Assembly (NCBI GenBank): GCA_037367405.1
Contig: JAZKJV010000683.1
Span: 744,001 to 808,000 of the forward strand
DNA length: 64,000 bases
Direction of reading: 5' to 3'
From: Ottelia alismoides
Taxonomy: Eukaryota; Streptophyta; Magnoliopsida; Alismatales; Hydrocharitaceae
In this document: positions 45,056 to 59,093 of the stretch, piece by piece
Layout: every line of letters begins with the position of its first letter
How positions within the stretch are numbered: position 1 is the first letter of the stretch
The notes under the pieces: generated by a model
What the model was told of the DNA's origin: nothing
Databases searched by the model: none
The model's input: the letters and a program-made list of their open reading frames with translations, nothing else
Translations under genes and position numbers: made by a program

Positions 45056-48000
45056 TCATGCTGGTGTTAAAACATACATTTTGCAAGCATGTGGATCGAC
45101 AGTAGCAGTTAAATGTCCTTTCACATGCTGTTTGGTTGAATGCTGCATAATCAGCAAGAATATCACTTAGGACTTAAAACATGCAAGTGGTTTAAGTTTA
45201 TGAAACAAAAAGCAATTAGCAAGTCTCACCGCCCACAAATCTCGTGCGCTTACGATCTTAGATGGTGAAAGGCCAATATCTTCCCAGTTAGCAGTGATGG
45301 TTGCTTGTGAATCCCTCCTGTTCCACAGAATAACAGCTACCTTGCCATCACTGAGAGGGCCTGCCCAGACCTGCATGTTTTAGAAGCATATTGTTCATCC
45401 ATCATGAATAAGAAATTTTGTCATTTCCAATAGAATTGGTGAGTGTTCTGTTTTTGAGATCTTGGAGACCAAACTACATGCCATACGCATAAAAAACCCA
45501 ATTTGACTTGCATCCATCAAATGGTAGAATATCATGTGTTTACAATTCCAGAACCTTCTGTATGTAGATGTTGTTTAAGCTCCTCTTCTTGCACTTTTAG
45601 ATGTAGTGTAATTTTCTTTTGACAATGTTGGTGCTTTCAACAAAATTACAACATCATCAGTTTTCGAGTAACGATGGAGTTTACTTGTAAATACAGTAAG
45701 AACACGATGTTCAACAATTGAATAATTAATACCGAAAGAAAAAAAAATCAATCTTCCAGAGAATGTAGAATTTAAAAGAGAGCCAATGTACCTCCAATCC
45801 GCCTTCAGATTTGACTTTTTTCCCTTGAACTCCGAGACTATCTGTTCATTCATGTCGTGGTAAAATTTAATACCTCAGTGCACTGTGATATGATAAATAT
45901 CACACAGAACTTTATTATCATCAGATAAATAAATACAAGGTTATAATGACAAGTTCACCTTGGTTAACTTGAATGACTTCAACATTACTAAGTATCTCAT
46001 ATGTTTCCTTACTTAATGATCGGACATCACAGCCAATGAGCAATGGTGCCTAAGCAGCGGATGTCATGATTAGTCCTCTAAAATACAAAGACATTGTATT
46101 TAAATTTTGGCGGATAAACAAGTGTATAAGTATACCTTAACCAAAGCCCATATGCTGAAGTGCGAACGGTATTCTTCGGTAGTCATCCCACCATTTCCCA
46201 CTTCAAGCATGTCAGGATCTTAACAGAGTGACATCAGTGATATGAGTTTTTTCACATAATCCAAATGGATTAAGTTTACACAACTACTAAATGGAATATC
46301 AAATAAAAGACATTGATTGAATATATTTATGCACCTTTATATTTCTATCACCCTAGTGGGTAGGTAATAGTTATTGAAGTAAAAAAGGTGGAACAACATA
46401 TAAATCAAGGGGCTTGGAGAGTGGTGAGAAAACAACAAAATTTACAATAACCCCCTTCAGGGGCAGAGATGTAATCTCTAGTTGCTCAATGCAATACCTA
46501 CAAGCTGCATGGCTAATTAAATGCAAGGATATAAGTGTACTTCAAGTGGTCTTCCCATGACATTGTAGAGAAATGTTTCCTCCTAAATAGATTTCTGGAT
46601 TGTTCTTGGAGATGATTCAAACATCAGTTTTCATAACTTATGGCATGTTTATCTTAACCTCAAGATTTTTTTGTTTCCTGTGTAATAAATCATAGAAACT
46701 CAAAGTTGGTCAGGTTACTTTCTTCTTACTCTGTTAATAAGGTATGGATGACCATCTACTAATGGGCATGGGATGGCATTTCATTAAGAAATATGAAAGT
46801 TTAACACTTTGCACATTTTGATCTTTCGAAAGATTTATTTATTTAGAACGTAATAACATTGATTACTACATCAATACAGTTTAACTGGGAGATGAAGCTT
46901 CATATCCTATCCGTACAAAATTTCATTAATACAAATATCACAATATGTTCTCGACCAGATATGGTATTCTAACAGTTATTTTATATTTGCATCTGCTAGA
47001 GGAAAAATCCTCTCGCTGATTTTGAACTTGTTTAGATGAGTTTTAGGCTTCCTAGTCTTGGTACATCTTTTTAGGATAGAAAGCTAATAGACCGAATAGT
47101 TTCTCTCTCATGTGAATGTAGTTTTCCATTTTGTGAAGTTTGATTCCTCAGTTCAACATGTAAATTTTTAGAATCTAATTATAAGAATATTTTTTAACTG
47201 ATTATGTAAATGAGGTTCATGATTTCAATTCAATCCATATTACATAATGAGGTACAAGTTCTCTAAAAAGGTTGTTCATCTTGACGGTTGATTCGATTAG
47301 CATTGTATAAAACATGTGGGCAAGGCTATCTCCAACAGAGAGTTGAGTAAGTCATTACCATACTCATTATAATTCGTGACAATCTTGATTGATTTCAAAT
47401 AACATCTTCAATGAGCTACCTCTTGGACCTAACTCAAAGCCCAAGATGTGTAAAAAATTTGTTACAAAGTAGATGCATGAATCAACTTAGAAGAAGAAAA
47501 GGGAGATAACTTACCATTCCATCCGCCGGGTCCTGCATAAGTTGCCCATTTATCATTTTGATCAGCCAGAGAAGTCATGCTAAAATAATCCAACATTAGC
47601 TACATTACATAGAATCATCTAAACTCATGAGAGTGGTTGTGAGAGTTCTTCCTACCTTTCCCAGTTGTCTTTGATGTCACCTGTAGTCCTCCAGCTGTTT
47701 CCAAGTTTAGGTGCCCATGTTGCTGGATCTTCCCGTCCCCTACATACAAAGGAAATTTTGATCAGTTTAAAATTTTGATGGTTTCACAATATAATTCACT
47801 TCTTTATAAATATTTTCTCAAAGTTTGAGCATACTTGAATTGTCTAGTGGTTGACTGAACCCTCCTCAAATAAAAAAAATTGATAGGTAGCATTCATTGA
47901 TCAAAACAAACAAGCATATAATTAATACTAAAAATGTACTTAAAAAATGTTGCAAAATATTTTCTCAGAAGTCTAATATTTGACGAAAAAAGCAGATTAT

Positions 48001-49738
48001 GCATCTTGATGATTATTCGTAATGCAAATATCATGACTAAGACAGTATACATACTAAGAAACAGCAAGCGGATGCAGAAATAAATATTTTCTAAAAGTAA
48101 AAAGCAGATTCACCATTCACATAAAGAGAAGAATATTTTCCTCCCAGAATTCAGCAAGGCTTTGCTCATATTAGCATACCTGGTTGAACATTGCAGAAAA
48201 ATCAAGTTAAATTACATGGGTAAAACATATTAAGTGTTCCAACTAAGAATTAAATTAAATGAAGAAAACACATATAAAGAGGAAAATAGATGTAAATTCA
48301 ACATGCTTCTTTCTGTTTAGAAAAGAAAGATGCTGATGACTCTGATGCAAAAAAAGATATGCATCATTTTTTGTAGATTGTCATGTTAGATTAGATATAA
48401 GCTTTCTATGTTAACATCAGGGAACTTAGTACTTGCCTTTGAAACAGGACATGCCACCTTCACAAAGATGTAGTTCGTCATGTTGTATCATTAACTTACC
48501 ATTAATTAAAGATTTCTTACCTTCCATAACTTAGTGGTTACTCTAATCTCCCTCAAGATGCAAAATGTAGAAGTAAAGATGAATACTGTTTTTTCAAGTA
48601 ATACATTTCATTCCTGATATGCATGGTACAGAAAAGATATTAAATTCTTCCAACACTATAAATGGTTACAGTAATGGCAAAAGCAACATTCTTTTACATT
48701 TCTTTTGATATGATTCATGGAAAAAAGTGATTAAAAAAGACATAACTGTAACAATATACCTGTCTTTTATGCTAATTCCTTGACTGTTGCAGTTATCATA
48801 TTTTAAATAGTCAATGCCCTGGAACAAAGGTTGCACAGATCAACAATGCTAGACAATACATAGAAATGTGCAGCTCAAACATATATACTGGACACATTAA
48901 TCTCACCCATGAGGCAAAGATCTTGGCATCCTGATCTTCAAACCCCAAAGACCCTGGCATAGTCTTGCTACATGTAAGGTTACTGGGAAAAACATAATAA
49001 AATGTGTAAATGTCCTTAGGGTCAGATTGCTTTCTGGATTATTCACGGGTGAAGGAAAATGCTTAAATTATATATAAAAGAACAGAAATGTACGGAGTCG
49101 AACAATATGTGGAAAATCAATTACTTATAAAATTATAATGTGTTTTTGATAATTCAGTTAGCAGTAAGAATCATGTCGAAAAGAGAGTTCTTCAGTACCC
49201 TGCATCACTGTAGATACCGAGTTTAAGCCCCTTGGCATGCACGTAGTCTGCGAGCGCTTTAATTCCAGATGGAAACGTCGAAGCTTTAGGAAATAAATTT
49301 CCCTATCAGAGTAAAAGTCATGAAAATTATATGCCTAAATACAACATCAAAATATGAACCTGATGCTAATATCACCATTATCATGTCCAAATCACTACTC
49401 TTGCTTGTGTGGGGAATGGTATTACCTTAGCATCTCTGGAAAGCTCTGCCCAACAATCATCTGTGTACCAAAGACGAACTTGTAAGAAGACCAAAGTGAC
49501 AACATACCACTTTTTTTACTTTTCAAAAAGCAGTTAGATCAGAAATATACCAATATTGACATATGTGTATCCCAGTGAGGCAAGTCCTGTAGATACAATA
49601 GCATCCGCTGAAAGACAAAAATCAAATGTATTATGACCAGGGCTGTGAAAATGGTACTAAGAATGACAAAAAAACTTACATGTTTCCTTTATCATTTGTT
49701 CGTTAATGTTGCATTGAAAGTGATTCCAGCTGTTCCAC
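45056..49738 (-). CDS. Alpha-galactosidase (GH27), 14 exons, first exon not found
   Basis: Alpha-galactosidases of GH27 remove terminal alpha-1,6-galactose from raffinose-type sugars and galactomannan, usually in the cell wall or vacuole. Exons on the minus strand: 49738-49680, 49607-49551, 49460-49426, 49302-49199, 48982-48907, 48818-48760, 48179-48114, 47739-47656, 47579-47515, 46218-46136, 46049-45959, 45841-45792, 45370-45230, 45142-45056. All joins are GT-AG and in phase, giving about 351 residues plus stop. It begins [15 protein letters not shown], then [18 protein letters not shown]. It has the nucleophile Asp in [11 protein letters not shown], '[17 protein letters not shown]', the acid/base Asp in [59 protein letters not shown], and ends CKMYVLTPA. 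Missing are the start codon, signal peptide and 'TPPMG' segment, normally on an upstream exon. It may lie beyond the nest at 52571-61034 or be lost. Confidence 0.93.
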
Positions 49739-49740
49739 CT

Positions 49741-52170
49741 GTGATTGCAAGAATAAAGGGGACTTGTTCACTCCAAAGATCCTTCGGAAGTTTAATGCTA
49801 ACTAAGTCTGTTGGCAGTTAGATTAGATTCAATTAAGGGAAAACAACTTGATCAGCAATCTGCTAGCATATTCCTATCAAAATCCTGTTCGGTAAAAAAT
49901 TCTTGCAAATTTTTTATGGAGGGGAAACTCCCACTCGTCGCAGATACATATAGTGGCGTAGAAAAAGACTTGTCGTAATGTAATGATTTCCGAAAACTAT
50001 GATCAGAATCTTGGCAAAAATCCACCCTTATACCCTCTAATAAACAATTTAGCTCAGGACTCTCATCTTCTCCTCAAATCATTCCCAATATGATTTTTTG
50101 AATGTTGCATTTTAGAAATAGATATAACAGAATGTTTGGATAATTTATGTCTTTGAAGATGCATGTTGTTCTAATGTATGGAGCTTAGGTCTCCAATTTG
50201 TTATCAAGGAAAACTGATCCTAACAACTTGTTGGGTTCGGATCCAAATGAACTCGTTGGCAACCACCTAAATTGCTTAAGCTCAAATTGTCAAGTAGTAA
50301 TCCCCAACACTTATAATCCACACCCACACTTCGTGAGTTTTAGATGTGGGATTATGTTTGGGGGTTGAGATGTTACACTTATGAGTAGTGGAAGTGAACA
50401 AACACAAACAAGATACCCATGCGCACACTGATTTATAAGGTTCACATATTATTGGGATACATCCTTAGGAGGCTGCGATCATTTTTAGTAAGTGAGGAGA
50501 AGGGAAAATACATAGGATAATAGAGAACCCGCCCTATGGAGTTTACATAGAACTTCCAGTAAAAACATTTCGGGTCGATGACACTGTCCCAACAAAATAG
50601 GACGAGGAGGGTGCACCTGCTCCTCTGCCCACCCACCGAAGCTTGCAGAATGATTAACAAGACCTTCCACCTAGTATGGTATGCTACAACGAGGGGGTTC
50701 ACTCGCCTTCTTGTGGAAGGTGCAAAAAACGATTCTTCTACTCGGTTCAACAGAACATATGGTTAGAATTCAAGGCATGTCAATAATGCAAATGCAAAAT
50801 CAAATGACATAATGCTCATCTTTAAGTTTCTAGTGATGGTTGATGGAGATAAACTGTGTACGGAGAAGGTCAAGAATCATTGAAATCTACTAGTCTTCGT
50901 TGTTGCCTATTGATAAGGACCATAAGGCTTCAAACTTTATGTCCTAGGTTGGAGAATGTCACCTATGATTGTTGATTCTTTGGCTTCATTTTGGAAGATG
51001 AAGAGATCATGTCTATTTTTGATTCAGTATTCCTTTTTATCAAGGCATTTACGTTGGCTCCAAAGACAAATGTAATCAATCTTTGACAGTTGTATTAGAC
51101 CTCTCATCTTATTAGAGTTCTCACACATGGCATGTTGCTAGTTTGTGTTTTCTGGAAAGTATCGAGGACTAAGCATTATTGCATTTAGCTCTTAGGGAGC
51201 AAACAATACCCTACATTCCGAAGTTAGTTAACCCATCGACAAAGTCTACCTTTTTGGATCTCAAATATTAGTTGCAATTTGCAAATATGAATAGAAGATG
51301 ATATTTCATTTATGTGTTTAGCTAAGGTTGGGGGACCTTACCATGGTTTTGTTGTCTCTAGTGGAGCAACCCTCATCCCATAAAACATGGAACAAACTGA
51401 GGTGGATCTTCCCTACCTATTCACTTTTGATTAACCAATCGATGTCATTGAGAACCATTTATAGAGGGGTGTTCAAAATGTGTGAGTTAGTATGTACTTA
51501 CCAAGACCAATACTTTTATAACCTAAACTTGTAGCTGATATTTTAGAAATGTATGGTTTTGGTTTCTAACATATAATTGATTACCCATGTCCCATTGGAA
51601 GTTGGATTTTAAAAATAAAGTAATGTTATTAGATGATGAGGTATGCGATATTCCTTTTGTTTAACAAAATCGAGAAAAGAAATCAATCTAAATCGTCTAA
51701 GAACGGATATGACTCAATGAAAGAGTCTATTTTTACCCCATGAACTCTAGAATCTTTTTAAATTACCTTCTTGATCCTGTAAACATCGTTACTATTCCCA
51801 CGACCTCATAAACTTGCTTTGTCTTACCCCACGAACCATGCCGCTAATTGACACTTCTTGGATTAACGTGCTTGGGTTACAGCGGAATTAATCAAACCAA
51901 GTGAACGTCTATATCTGAACGGTTGATCAAGTCATTCCAGGAAATAAGATCCATTGAACTTTATTTTCTTTGATCGGTCTGAAGACTGTTGTAACTTCTA
52001 GAGGATGATCCATGCTCTTCCCCAACTTGCAGAGCTCCAGGAGACGAAGTGATCTGTTCTTCTCCAGAGCTGCATGCCTCGCCTCCCAACTGTAATATGT
52101 AGCTCTTCGTAGCAGCAAAGAACCCACAAAACATCTACAAATTTATACCAAACGAAAAAGGGGTAGAAGA
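49741..52170. other. Upstream of the alpha-galactosidase exons; probably intron 1 or promoter
   Basis: I searched for an exon ending in 'PPMG' plus a GT donor on the minus strand and found none. Short frames around 50442-50750 and 51927-52210 (minus) have no recognisable motifs. The 50220-50770 part has the look of retrotransposon leader sequence, without proof. Confidence 0.4.
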
Positions 52171-52565
52171 CGCACATCTTGCGCTTGGGCATGTGGGTTT
52201 TGACGGGCATCGTGCTAATGCGGCAGATGATTAAGAGGTGGTGGTGGGTTCTGCGAGTGGGTTTTGGAGGGGCAGCAGAGGTGGGTTTTGACGGAGATCG
52301 GAGTACGGGGGAGAGGATTAAAGGGGCGGTGGTGGGTTCTGGAGGATTGAGTACTGGGGTGGCGGTGGTGGCCTGGCTTGGTGGGGCGCATCTTCATGCG
52401 CTCGAGAACGGTGGGTTTCGCAGGTGGGTTATGGAGGGGCAGCGCAGATGGGTTTTGACGAGGATTGGGATGATGGGGCGGAGGATTAAAGCAGCAGTGG
52501 TGGGTTATCGAGGGTTGGAGGGGAGACGGTGGTGGACGTGCGAGTCGTGATCGGAAATCGAGATG
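52171..52565. other. G-rich sequence with decayed internal repeats
   Basis: Repeats of 'GTGGGTTTTG(A/G)(C/A)GG' and 'GAGGATTAAAG' occur about three times (about 52193-52330, 52410-52510). The 123-codon open frame on the plus strand (52179-52550) is Gly/Val/Trp-rich low complexity and not a convincing gene. It could be a GC-rich first-exon or leader region of the minus-strand gene. Confidence 0.4.
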
Positions 52566-52570
52566 TGTTT

Positions 52571-52886
52571 TGTTAGAAAATAAAATGAGGAAGGGAAAAT
52601 GGAAAAAAAGATAGAGAACATATGAAGAACGGGATTTAACGTGAAATCATACTTCGTGAGGAACGGAATGAAATCATGGAAGAAGTTCTCAAAGGAGCAT
52701 GTTATGCATTGTATTTTTCTCAATGGATACAGGAGGTCTGGGGCTCCTTATATAGCTTCCTCAGATCCTCGAAGTCCCACCACTGGACAATGTGGGAGTA
52801 AACAATTTGGGTGGGGTAAATGGATCTTCTCAAGGATCTATTTACCCTCTACAACTCATATGGCGCATACAACGAGTACTCCAACA
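52571..52886 (-). repeat. Left (3') LTR of copy 3
   Basis: 316 bp matching the split right LTR. It includes AACAATGTGGG..., GGATCTTCTCAAGGATC and ends ACTCCAACA. Confidence 0.9.
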
Positions 52887-54818
52887 CTCCCCCTCAAGCT
52901 TGAGAATGCAATGTTCAGTTTGAACAAACAGAAAGAAACTCAACTCACACTACAGGACACTACGGACAATATCAACTCAACACGTACAATTGTTGTTGTC
53001 TAGGACGTTGCTTTTCATGTCGTGCAGGTGAGGAGGACGAACATGTTGGAGTATGAGTCTGCTGAATCTCTTCGTCGGAGAGCATGTGCTCTGAACTGCA
53101 CCTGTCAGAGTCACTGCAACTGAAAATGAGTCTCCTCGTCGGAGTACTCTGGCCCGCCACAATAATGTGGACAACTGCTCCATCACTGAAAAGGGCCGAA
53201 CTGAAAAAGGTCGTGGAAGTGCAATCCTCGTCGGAGTTTACAGTCGCTGGAGAATGGAGTCTGAATAAGTCTCCTCGTCGAAGAACTGAGTGTCTCCCAT
53301 CTGGCTCAGAGAATGGTCCACTACTCTGGTGTCCCTATGATACCACATAAAAATCCTTGCCAACATGGCATAGGGATTGGTCCTCTACTCTGGAGTCCCT
53401 ATGGCTCACATGAAATCTCTGGCCGAAACAACAAGAAAAAGATGGGGACCATAACAAAAGATGGCAAACATGTGCTCATCTGAAAATGATCGCAAACATA
53501 TGTGTGTCTGAAAATGAGTCTCTCTCTGAAAAAACTCGAAAATGGGTCACTCAAACATGGAGTGCCTCGAACTTGGACTCTGACCAATCTGTCGAGTCTG
53601 AAATAATCTAAACTGTAGAGTCTGGAATATTTGGCTGGCCTCCTGAATCTGGAACATGACATGTGACTCTACACCATACTCCCCCTTTCTCCCATACTGG
53701 TCGGAATGACATTGTTGACCAAGTTGGGAGAAGACGAGAAGAATGGAGAGAAAATAAAAAACCAAATAAGCCGACAATTTTTTTTTCAGCTTTTCTTCTC
53801 AAATTTTTCTCTGGCTATTTTCATTTTTTTTATAGCCATCAATCCTTTTTTTAACATGTTTTCCAGCTTTTCGAAGCAGAATTTTTTTATAAGTCGCGTC
53901 CTCATTTTGTTAACATAAGCCATTGTCATTTTTTACGGCTCTCCCTTTTTTTTAACTGGCCCCCATGTTAATTTTTTTCAACGGTAGACACCTCTCCCCC
54001 TCCTCCTTTTTTTTCACATTACAAAAGAGCTTCAAAATGGGCCCCTCTCTCCTTTTTAAAATAGGACATGGCTCCCTATTTTCTCTTGGACCCATTCAAT
54101 ACACAACATTTTTTTTCAAAATTTAGGGTTGCAGAGAATCATCTCATGAAACACGATTCCCCTTTTTTTTCTTGCGCCCCGCCGCCTTGGGACTGAGGGC
54201 GTAGAAGCAGGAGGCTTCGCCTAAGCATGGCATCGCGCTGCCTGCAGCATGGGATGTCGTCGCGAGATCTGGCAGAGGGGAGGAGGCGCCTATGTACCTT
54301 GGAGGAGCCGGCGCGAAGGGGAGGAAGGAAGCTCCCCGCCAACGCTAGATATCGCGAGACACGCAAAGGCGACGCCGTCAAGGATTGGAAGAGGGAGGCA
54401 ACAGGTCGCCTGGGGCTGCCTGGAACCGCGCATCGCGCAGGAAGGAGGCATCTTCTGGACGTCGTGCAGCTGTGCTAGAGGCCCCCGCACGGAGCGTGGA
54501 ACCCTAGAGGGCTCCTGCGGAGTTTCTTGCGCCAGGTTGCTGGAGAAAATGCATCTGCGAGGGCTTCTGGGTTTCGCAGGAGCCATTGCTGGGCTCGGAA
54601 CCTGGGCAAAACTTGATGTTGAGCCGCCAGTGGCTGGAATCAAGAACAGTTATCCCATATCTAGGGTCGATGATACCCTAGGTCTTGAACGAACTCCAAA
54701 TCATGAATAGGAAAGGATATTCAACATATAGATCTTTCAAAAACAAACCATTACAATCACCAATCGAATCTTGAAATAAACATGAAAAACCTCGAGAATC
54801 GAACCTGCTCTGATACCA

Positions 54819-55067
54819 TGTTAGAAAATAAATATATGGAAGCAAATATGGAAAAAAGATAAAGAACATATGAAGAACGGGATTTAACGTGAAACCCTAC
54901 TCCGTGAGGAGCGGGATAAACCACGGGAGAAGCCCTCAAAGGGGCATGTTATGCATTGCACTTTTCTCAATGGATATAGGAGGTCTGGGGCTCCTTATAT
55001 AGCTTTCTCAGAGCCTCCAAGTCCCACCAATGGACAATGTGGGACTAAACAACTGGGTGGGGTAAAT
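54819..55067 (-). repeat. Right (5') LTR of copy 3, first part
   Basis: Breaks off after GGGGTAAAT, where the nested element begins. The remaining 65 bases are at 60970-61034. Confidence 0.92.
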
Positions 55068-56763
55068 TGTCAAAACCCCAAATACCGAACATGGACTAAA
55101 ATGCAAATCTTGATTGAGTATGGACTTAATTACAAAATCTGTACTTGTTTAGTTAGCGAAAAAATCGAGTAAGGAATCCATTGCATAGGGCTCGTCGATA
55201 GCTTTCCAACGAGTCCAAGAATGTAAAAATCCGACTTCGGGAGCCCGAGATATGGTCATTTTAGCGAGGAGGGGTCAGGGTCCTATTCAGATCCGAACCC
55301 GGATCCGAATCCGGGATTTACCCTTAAACCCCAACCCCTTCTCGTCCACAACGCCCAAAACCCTCCTCCTCTTCGACCAGCCCTCTTCCTCCTCCCCTTT
55401 CTCCTCACTGGAGCTCGCCGGAGTGCTTCGAATCGACGATCCAAAGACGCAATCGCGTTGAGAAGGTCCAAGGTGTCCCCTTGTGCGGTTCTCATCGCGA
55501 ACAAGGCGTTGATCGCGTCATTCTTTACCGACGAAAAAAATCGAGGTTTGAATTTTTCTTGAGGTACAATGTCTCATATCTCTTGTTGCGAACTCCACAT
55601 CATTTCCCCTTCTCCCCCGTTCTCGTTGATTCCTGATTGCGCTCGGGTGTCCCCAATTCTTATTTGGCACGATGGGATGGAAGTTTGTTATCGATTTCCT
55701 TGGGTTGATATACACTGCCAAGACCCACCCCACTGGAGACGACATGCAGATTTGAATGTACATAGTGCCATAGCTAATTCATACGGTTTATGATCATTAA
55801 TCAGATTTTCTGGCTAAATGAATCGGATCATCTTGCCAACAGTTAATCGATATAAACCAACTAATTATGCTTTAGTAAGAAAATTTCTATAGATGTCATA
55901 GTATATCTTTGTGTAGTTGTTTGCTCTATGTTCTTGGTTGATAAGTAGTCAGGAGTATTGAAGGGAAGAGCAAAAGAGTCGAGCTTATAATCATTGTTTT
56001 ACATGCAAGACTCTGGAGACGAACAACTGCATAGTCCTATACATGATCCTCCAGTACCTCAACACTAGCCACTATGGCTATTGTGACAGGTCTAATTGTT
56101 CTACACGTTAGGTATTCACGAGACTGCCATGTACCATACAAAGGAAAAAATATGACTATTGTGATTGCCCTAACTTTATGGTTGGTGGTTGAATACGAAT
56201 GCTCTCTTTACAAATAGAACTCATGGCAATTTATATTAAAGGGGCATCACAATTGAGTTGGCATTCTCGGTGGAAAAGTTGGTATAAAATAACCATTTTC
56301 GCTATTAAGATCATATTCAAGTTATCTACTGGAAATTTTTATCCTTAATTTATATATATATTGAATCTAGTTATGATCACATAATATATTCTTTAGACAA
56401 GATTATGTGCCAATATATGATTTCTGCGACTATTGCCATTTCGTTGTTGATTCAGTTAGAAATTGATGTGTACAGATGTTATGTTGAAACCATCGGTATT
56501 ACATTTCACTCGATATAGAATTGGTTGTTATTTGGGATAACTAAGGTGAAGTAAATTATTGCATCCTTTTTAGATTTTGTTCTGCATAAGAATGGAATAA
56601 GTGATGCAATCCCATGGATTCATCGATACATGGCATACAATCTGCAAATCCTGTCAAACTACAACTGTAGTGGAGAAGTTCCCCCAAGACATGTTACATA
56701 ATGAGTGTACTTGAACAGAATGTACAATATAGGCTCGTACTATTGAACTCCTTTAATACAAAG

Positions 56764-57081
56764 TGTTATAAAATATGAAGAATGCAGAAGCGAACATGGA
56801 AAAGATAAAGAACAAAATAAGAACGCGGGATTTTAACGTGGAACCCTACTCCGTGAGGAGCGGGATGAAACCACGGGAGAAGCCCTCAAAGGGGCATGTT
56901 TCTCTATTCACTTTCTCAATGATTACAGGAGGTCTGGGGCTCCTTATATAGCCTTCCCAGAGCCTCCAAGTCCCACCCACAGACGGTGTGGGACTAAACA
57001 CTAGATGGGGGTAAATGAATCTTCTTCAGGATCCATTTACCCTGCTACAACTCAATGGGCGCACCACCAAATACTCTAACA
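56764..57081 (-). repeat. 3' LTR of copy 2
   Basis: 318 bp; on the minus strand it has the TATA box CTATATAAGGAGCC like copy 1. Confidence 0.93.
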
Positions 57082-58199
57082 CTCCCCCTCAAGCTGGAGC
57101 ATGTAATGCTCAGCTTGGACAAACAGAAAGAAACCCAACTCAACGCTACAAGACACTACGGATAATATCAACCCAACGCGCACATTGCTGCAGTCGAGGA
57201 CGTTGCTTCTCATGTCGTGCAGGTGAGGAGGATGAACGGGCTGGAGTGTGAGTCAACAGAAGACTCGGAATCTGACCATCGAGTCTGAAACTGCGCCTGA
57301 AGTCTCCTCGTCGGAGAACTGGGTCTCTCCCATCTGGCTCAGAGAATGGTGCACTGCTCTGGTGTACCTATGATACCACATGAAAACCCTTGCCAACATG
57401 GCATAGGGAATGGTCCTCTACTCTGGAGTCCCTATGGCTCACATGAAAACTCTGGCCGACAAACCAAGAATAATGATGGGGACCTCTGACAATGATGGCA
57501 ACATATGCTCATCTGAAAAATGACCGCAAACTCGTGCGTGTCTGAAACTGAGGACTCGGAACAATTGTCGAGTCTGAAATCGAGCTGTAGAGTCTGAACG
57601 AATGGCTGGTCTGGAAATCTGTATCTGAATCCGGAATCTTTGAAAAGACCTGTGACTCTACATATACCCCCCTTTCCCCCATACTTGTCGGAACATGAAC
57701 ATCGACAAAGTTGGGAGAAGACAAGATAGAAGGGGAAAACAAAACATTCTTGCGGCTTTTTTTAAGCCGTCGTCATTTTTTTTAAAACTAAATTTTTGAA
57801 AGCCGTTACCCTTTTTTTTGTAATCTGTTCCTTCTTTTTTCCGGCTTTTGCATCACATTTTTTTAAAAAAATTGCATACGGCTCTTCTTTGTATGCGACT
57901 TTTTTCAAAGATTTTTTTTACCATGCGTACGGCTTTTTCTTGTACGCGCCTTTTTTTTTGTTTCAACATTTTTTTACAAATGGCCAAAATCAGCCCACAA
58001 AGCAGCCCTTGCCTTTTTTTCTCAACATATTTGGGCATGCCCTCTTCTCCTTTTCTTTTTTTATTCTGGGTTGCGCTCATTTTTTTTTACGCCCACTGTT
58101 GGGCTCTTATATTCCCCTTTTTTTAACAACCAGGCCCGTTGGGCTTTAGAACTGCAGCGCCCACATTTTTTGAAACAAAAAATAAACAGAGAATCGGGC

Positions 58200-58870
58200 C
58201 CCCTGTGTTAGGGTTCCCAACGAGACCCTCTTACGAAGCCAACCCCTGCGTTGGGGTTTCGTCTTTCACCGCTGGGCCCTGTAGGATGCCGCCGCCTGGG
58301 CAAGGCGATTTGGGAGAGCTGCTGGGATCTAGCGATTGGATTGCGTCGGGCTCGTGCGCAATAATCAGGCCTCCGCGACTGGGCGTCGCCGCCTAGGGAG
58401 GTCACTGGAGGCTCCGCCTGGAGCATTGGGCTGGAAAGGGAACGAAGGTGCGCGTACTGCGAAATCGCCTGGAATCAGCGATTGGAGAGATGCGGAATGT
58501 GCCTTTGGCGCGATTGGAGAGATGCGCCTGGGAGCCCTTCGAGCATCAGGCCCTCCAGGCGGCGGCGCCTTGCTCCCGCGCGAGGCCGCTTGGAGGATGT
58601 ATCGCACGGAGCACCGCCAGGAGCGTGAGGCGCCTGGCTGCATCAGATGTATCGTCTTGAGAAGAAGTCCCATCGTGATCGCCAGGATGTGCCTGGAGAT
58701 GTGCTTTCGGTTTGGGAGCCCTGGAGCATCTGGAGAGCGGCGATTGGGTCGAATCTGAACTGGAAGATCGGCTGCTGAAGGCGTGCGCCTATGCCTGGGA
58801 GAAGCATACCAGGAAAATTCGTCGCAGAGAAAGGGCGAGAACGCCGCCTGTGCTCGCTGCATAGAAGATG
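58200..58870 (-). other. GC-rich internal segment of copy 2
   Basis: Occupies the same relative place as 14570-15200 in copy 1. Frames on both strands (for example 58365-58862 minus, 58336-58758 plus) are long only because stop codons are rare in GC-rich DNA; no motif is seen. Confidence 0.5.
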
Positions 58871-59093
58871 CACAATATCTCGGTGCCTGAATGAAGGAAT
58901 TAGGGTTTCGAATCTAAACCCTAGAACATAGTCTTCAACTATAGATCTCCAAGGGCATGAATTGAATCTTCTTCATAACTCAAATCTCGACACAAATAAA
59001 GAACATGAATAGATCTTCAAAAAAAATCTCCAAACTCGAATCTCGAACAAATGAAAAACTATCTCCGCGAGAATCGAACCCGCTCTGATACCA

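Noticed and set aside
50442..50750. Minus-strand 102-codon frame as a missing exon of the alpha-galactosidase gene
   Set aside because: It lacks the expected 'GL..TPPMG' end and a donor in the right phase, and shows no signal-peptide-like start.
52179..52550. A 123-codon Gly/Val/Trp-rich frame
   Set aside because: Built from a decayed repeat (GTGGGTTTTG units); no family features and no splice context.
58336..58862. Open frames of 140 and 165 codons on opposite strands
   Set aside because: The same situation in copy 2 of that family: long only because of GC richness, with mirror frames and no domain.
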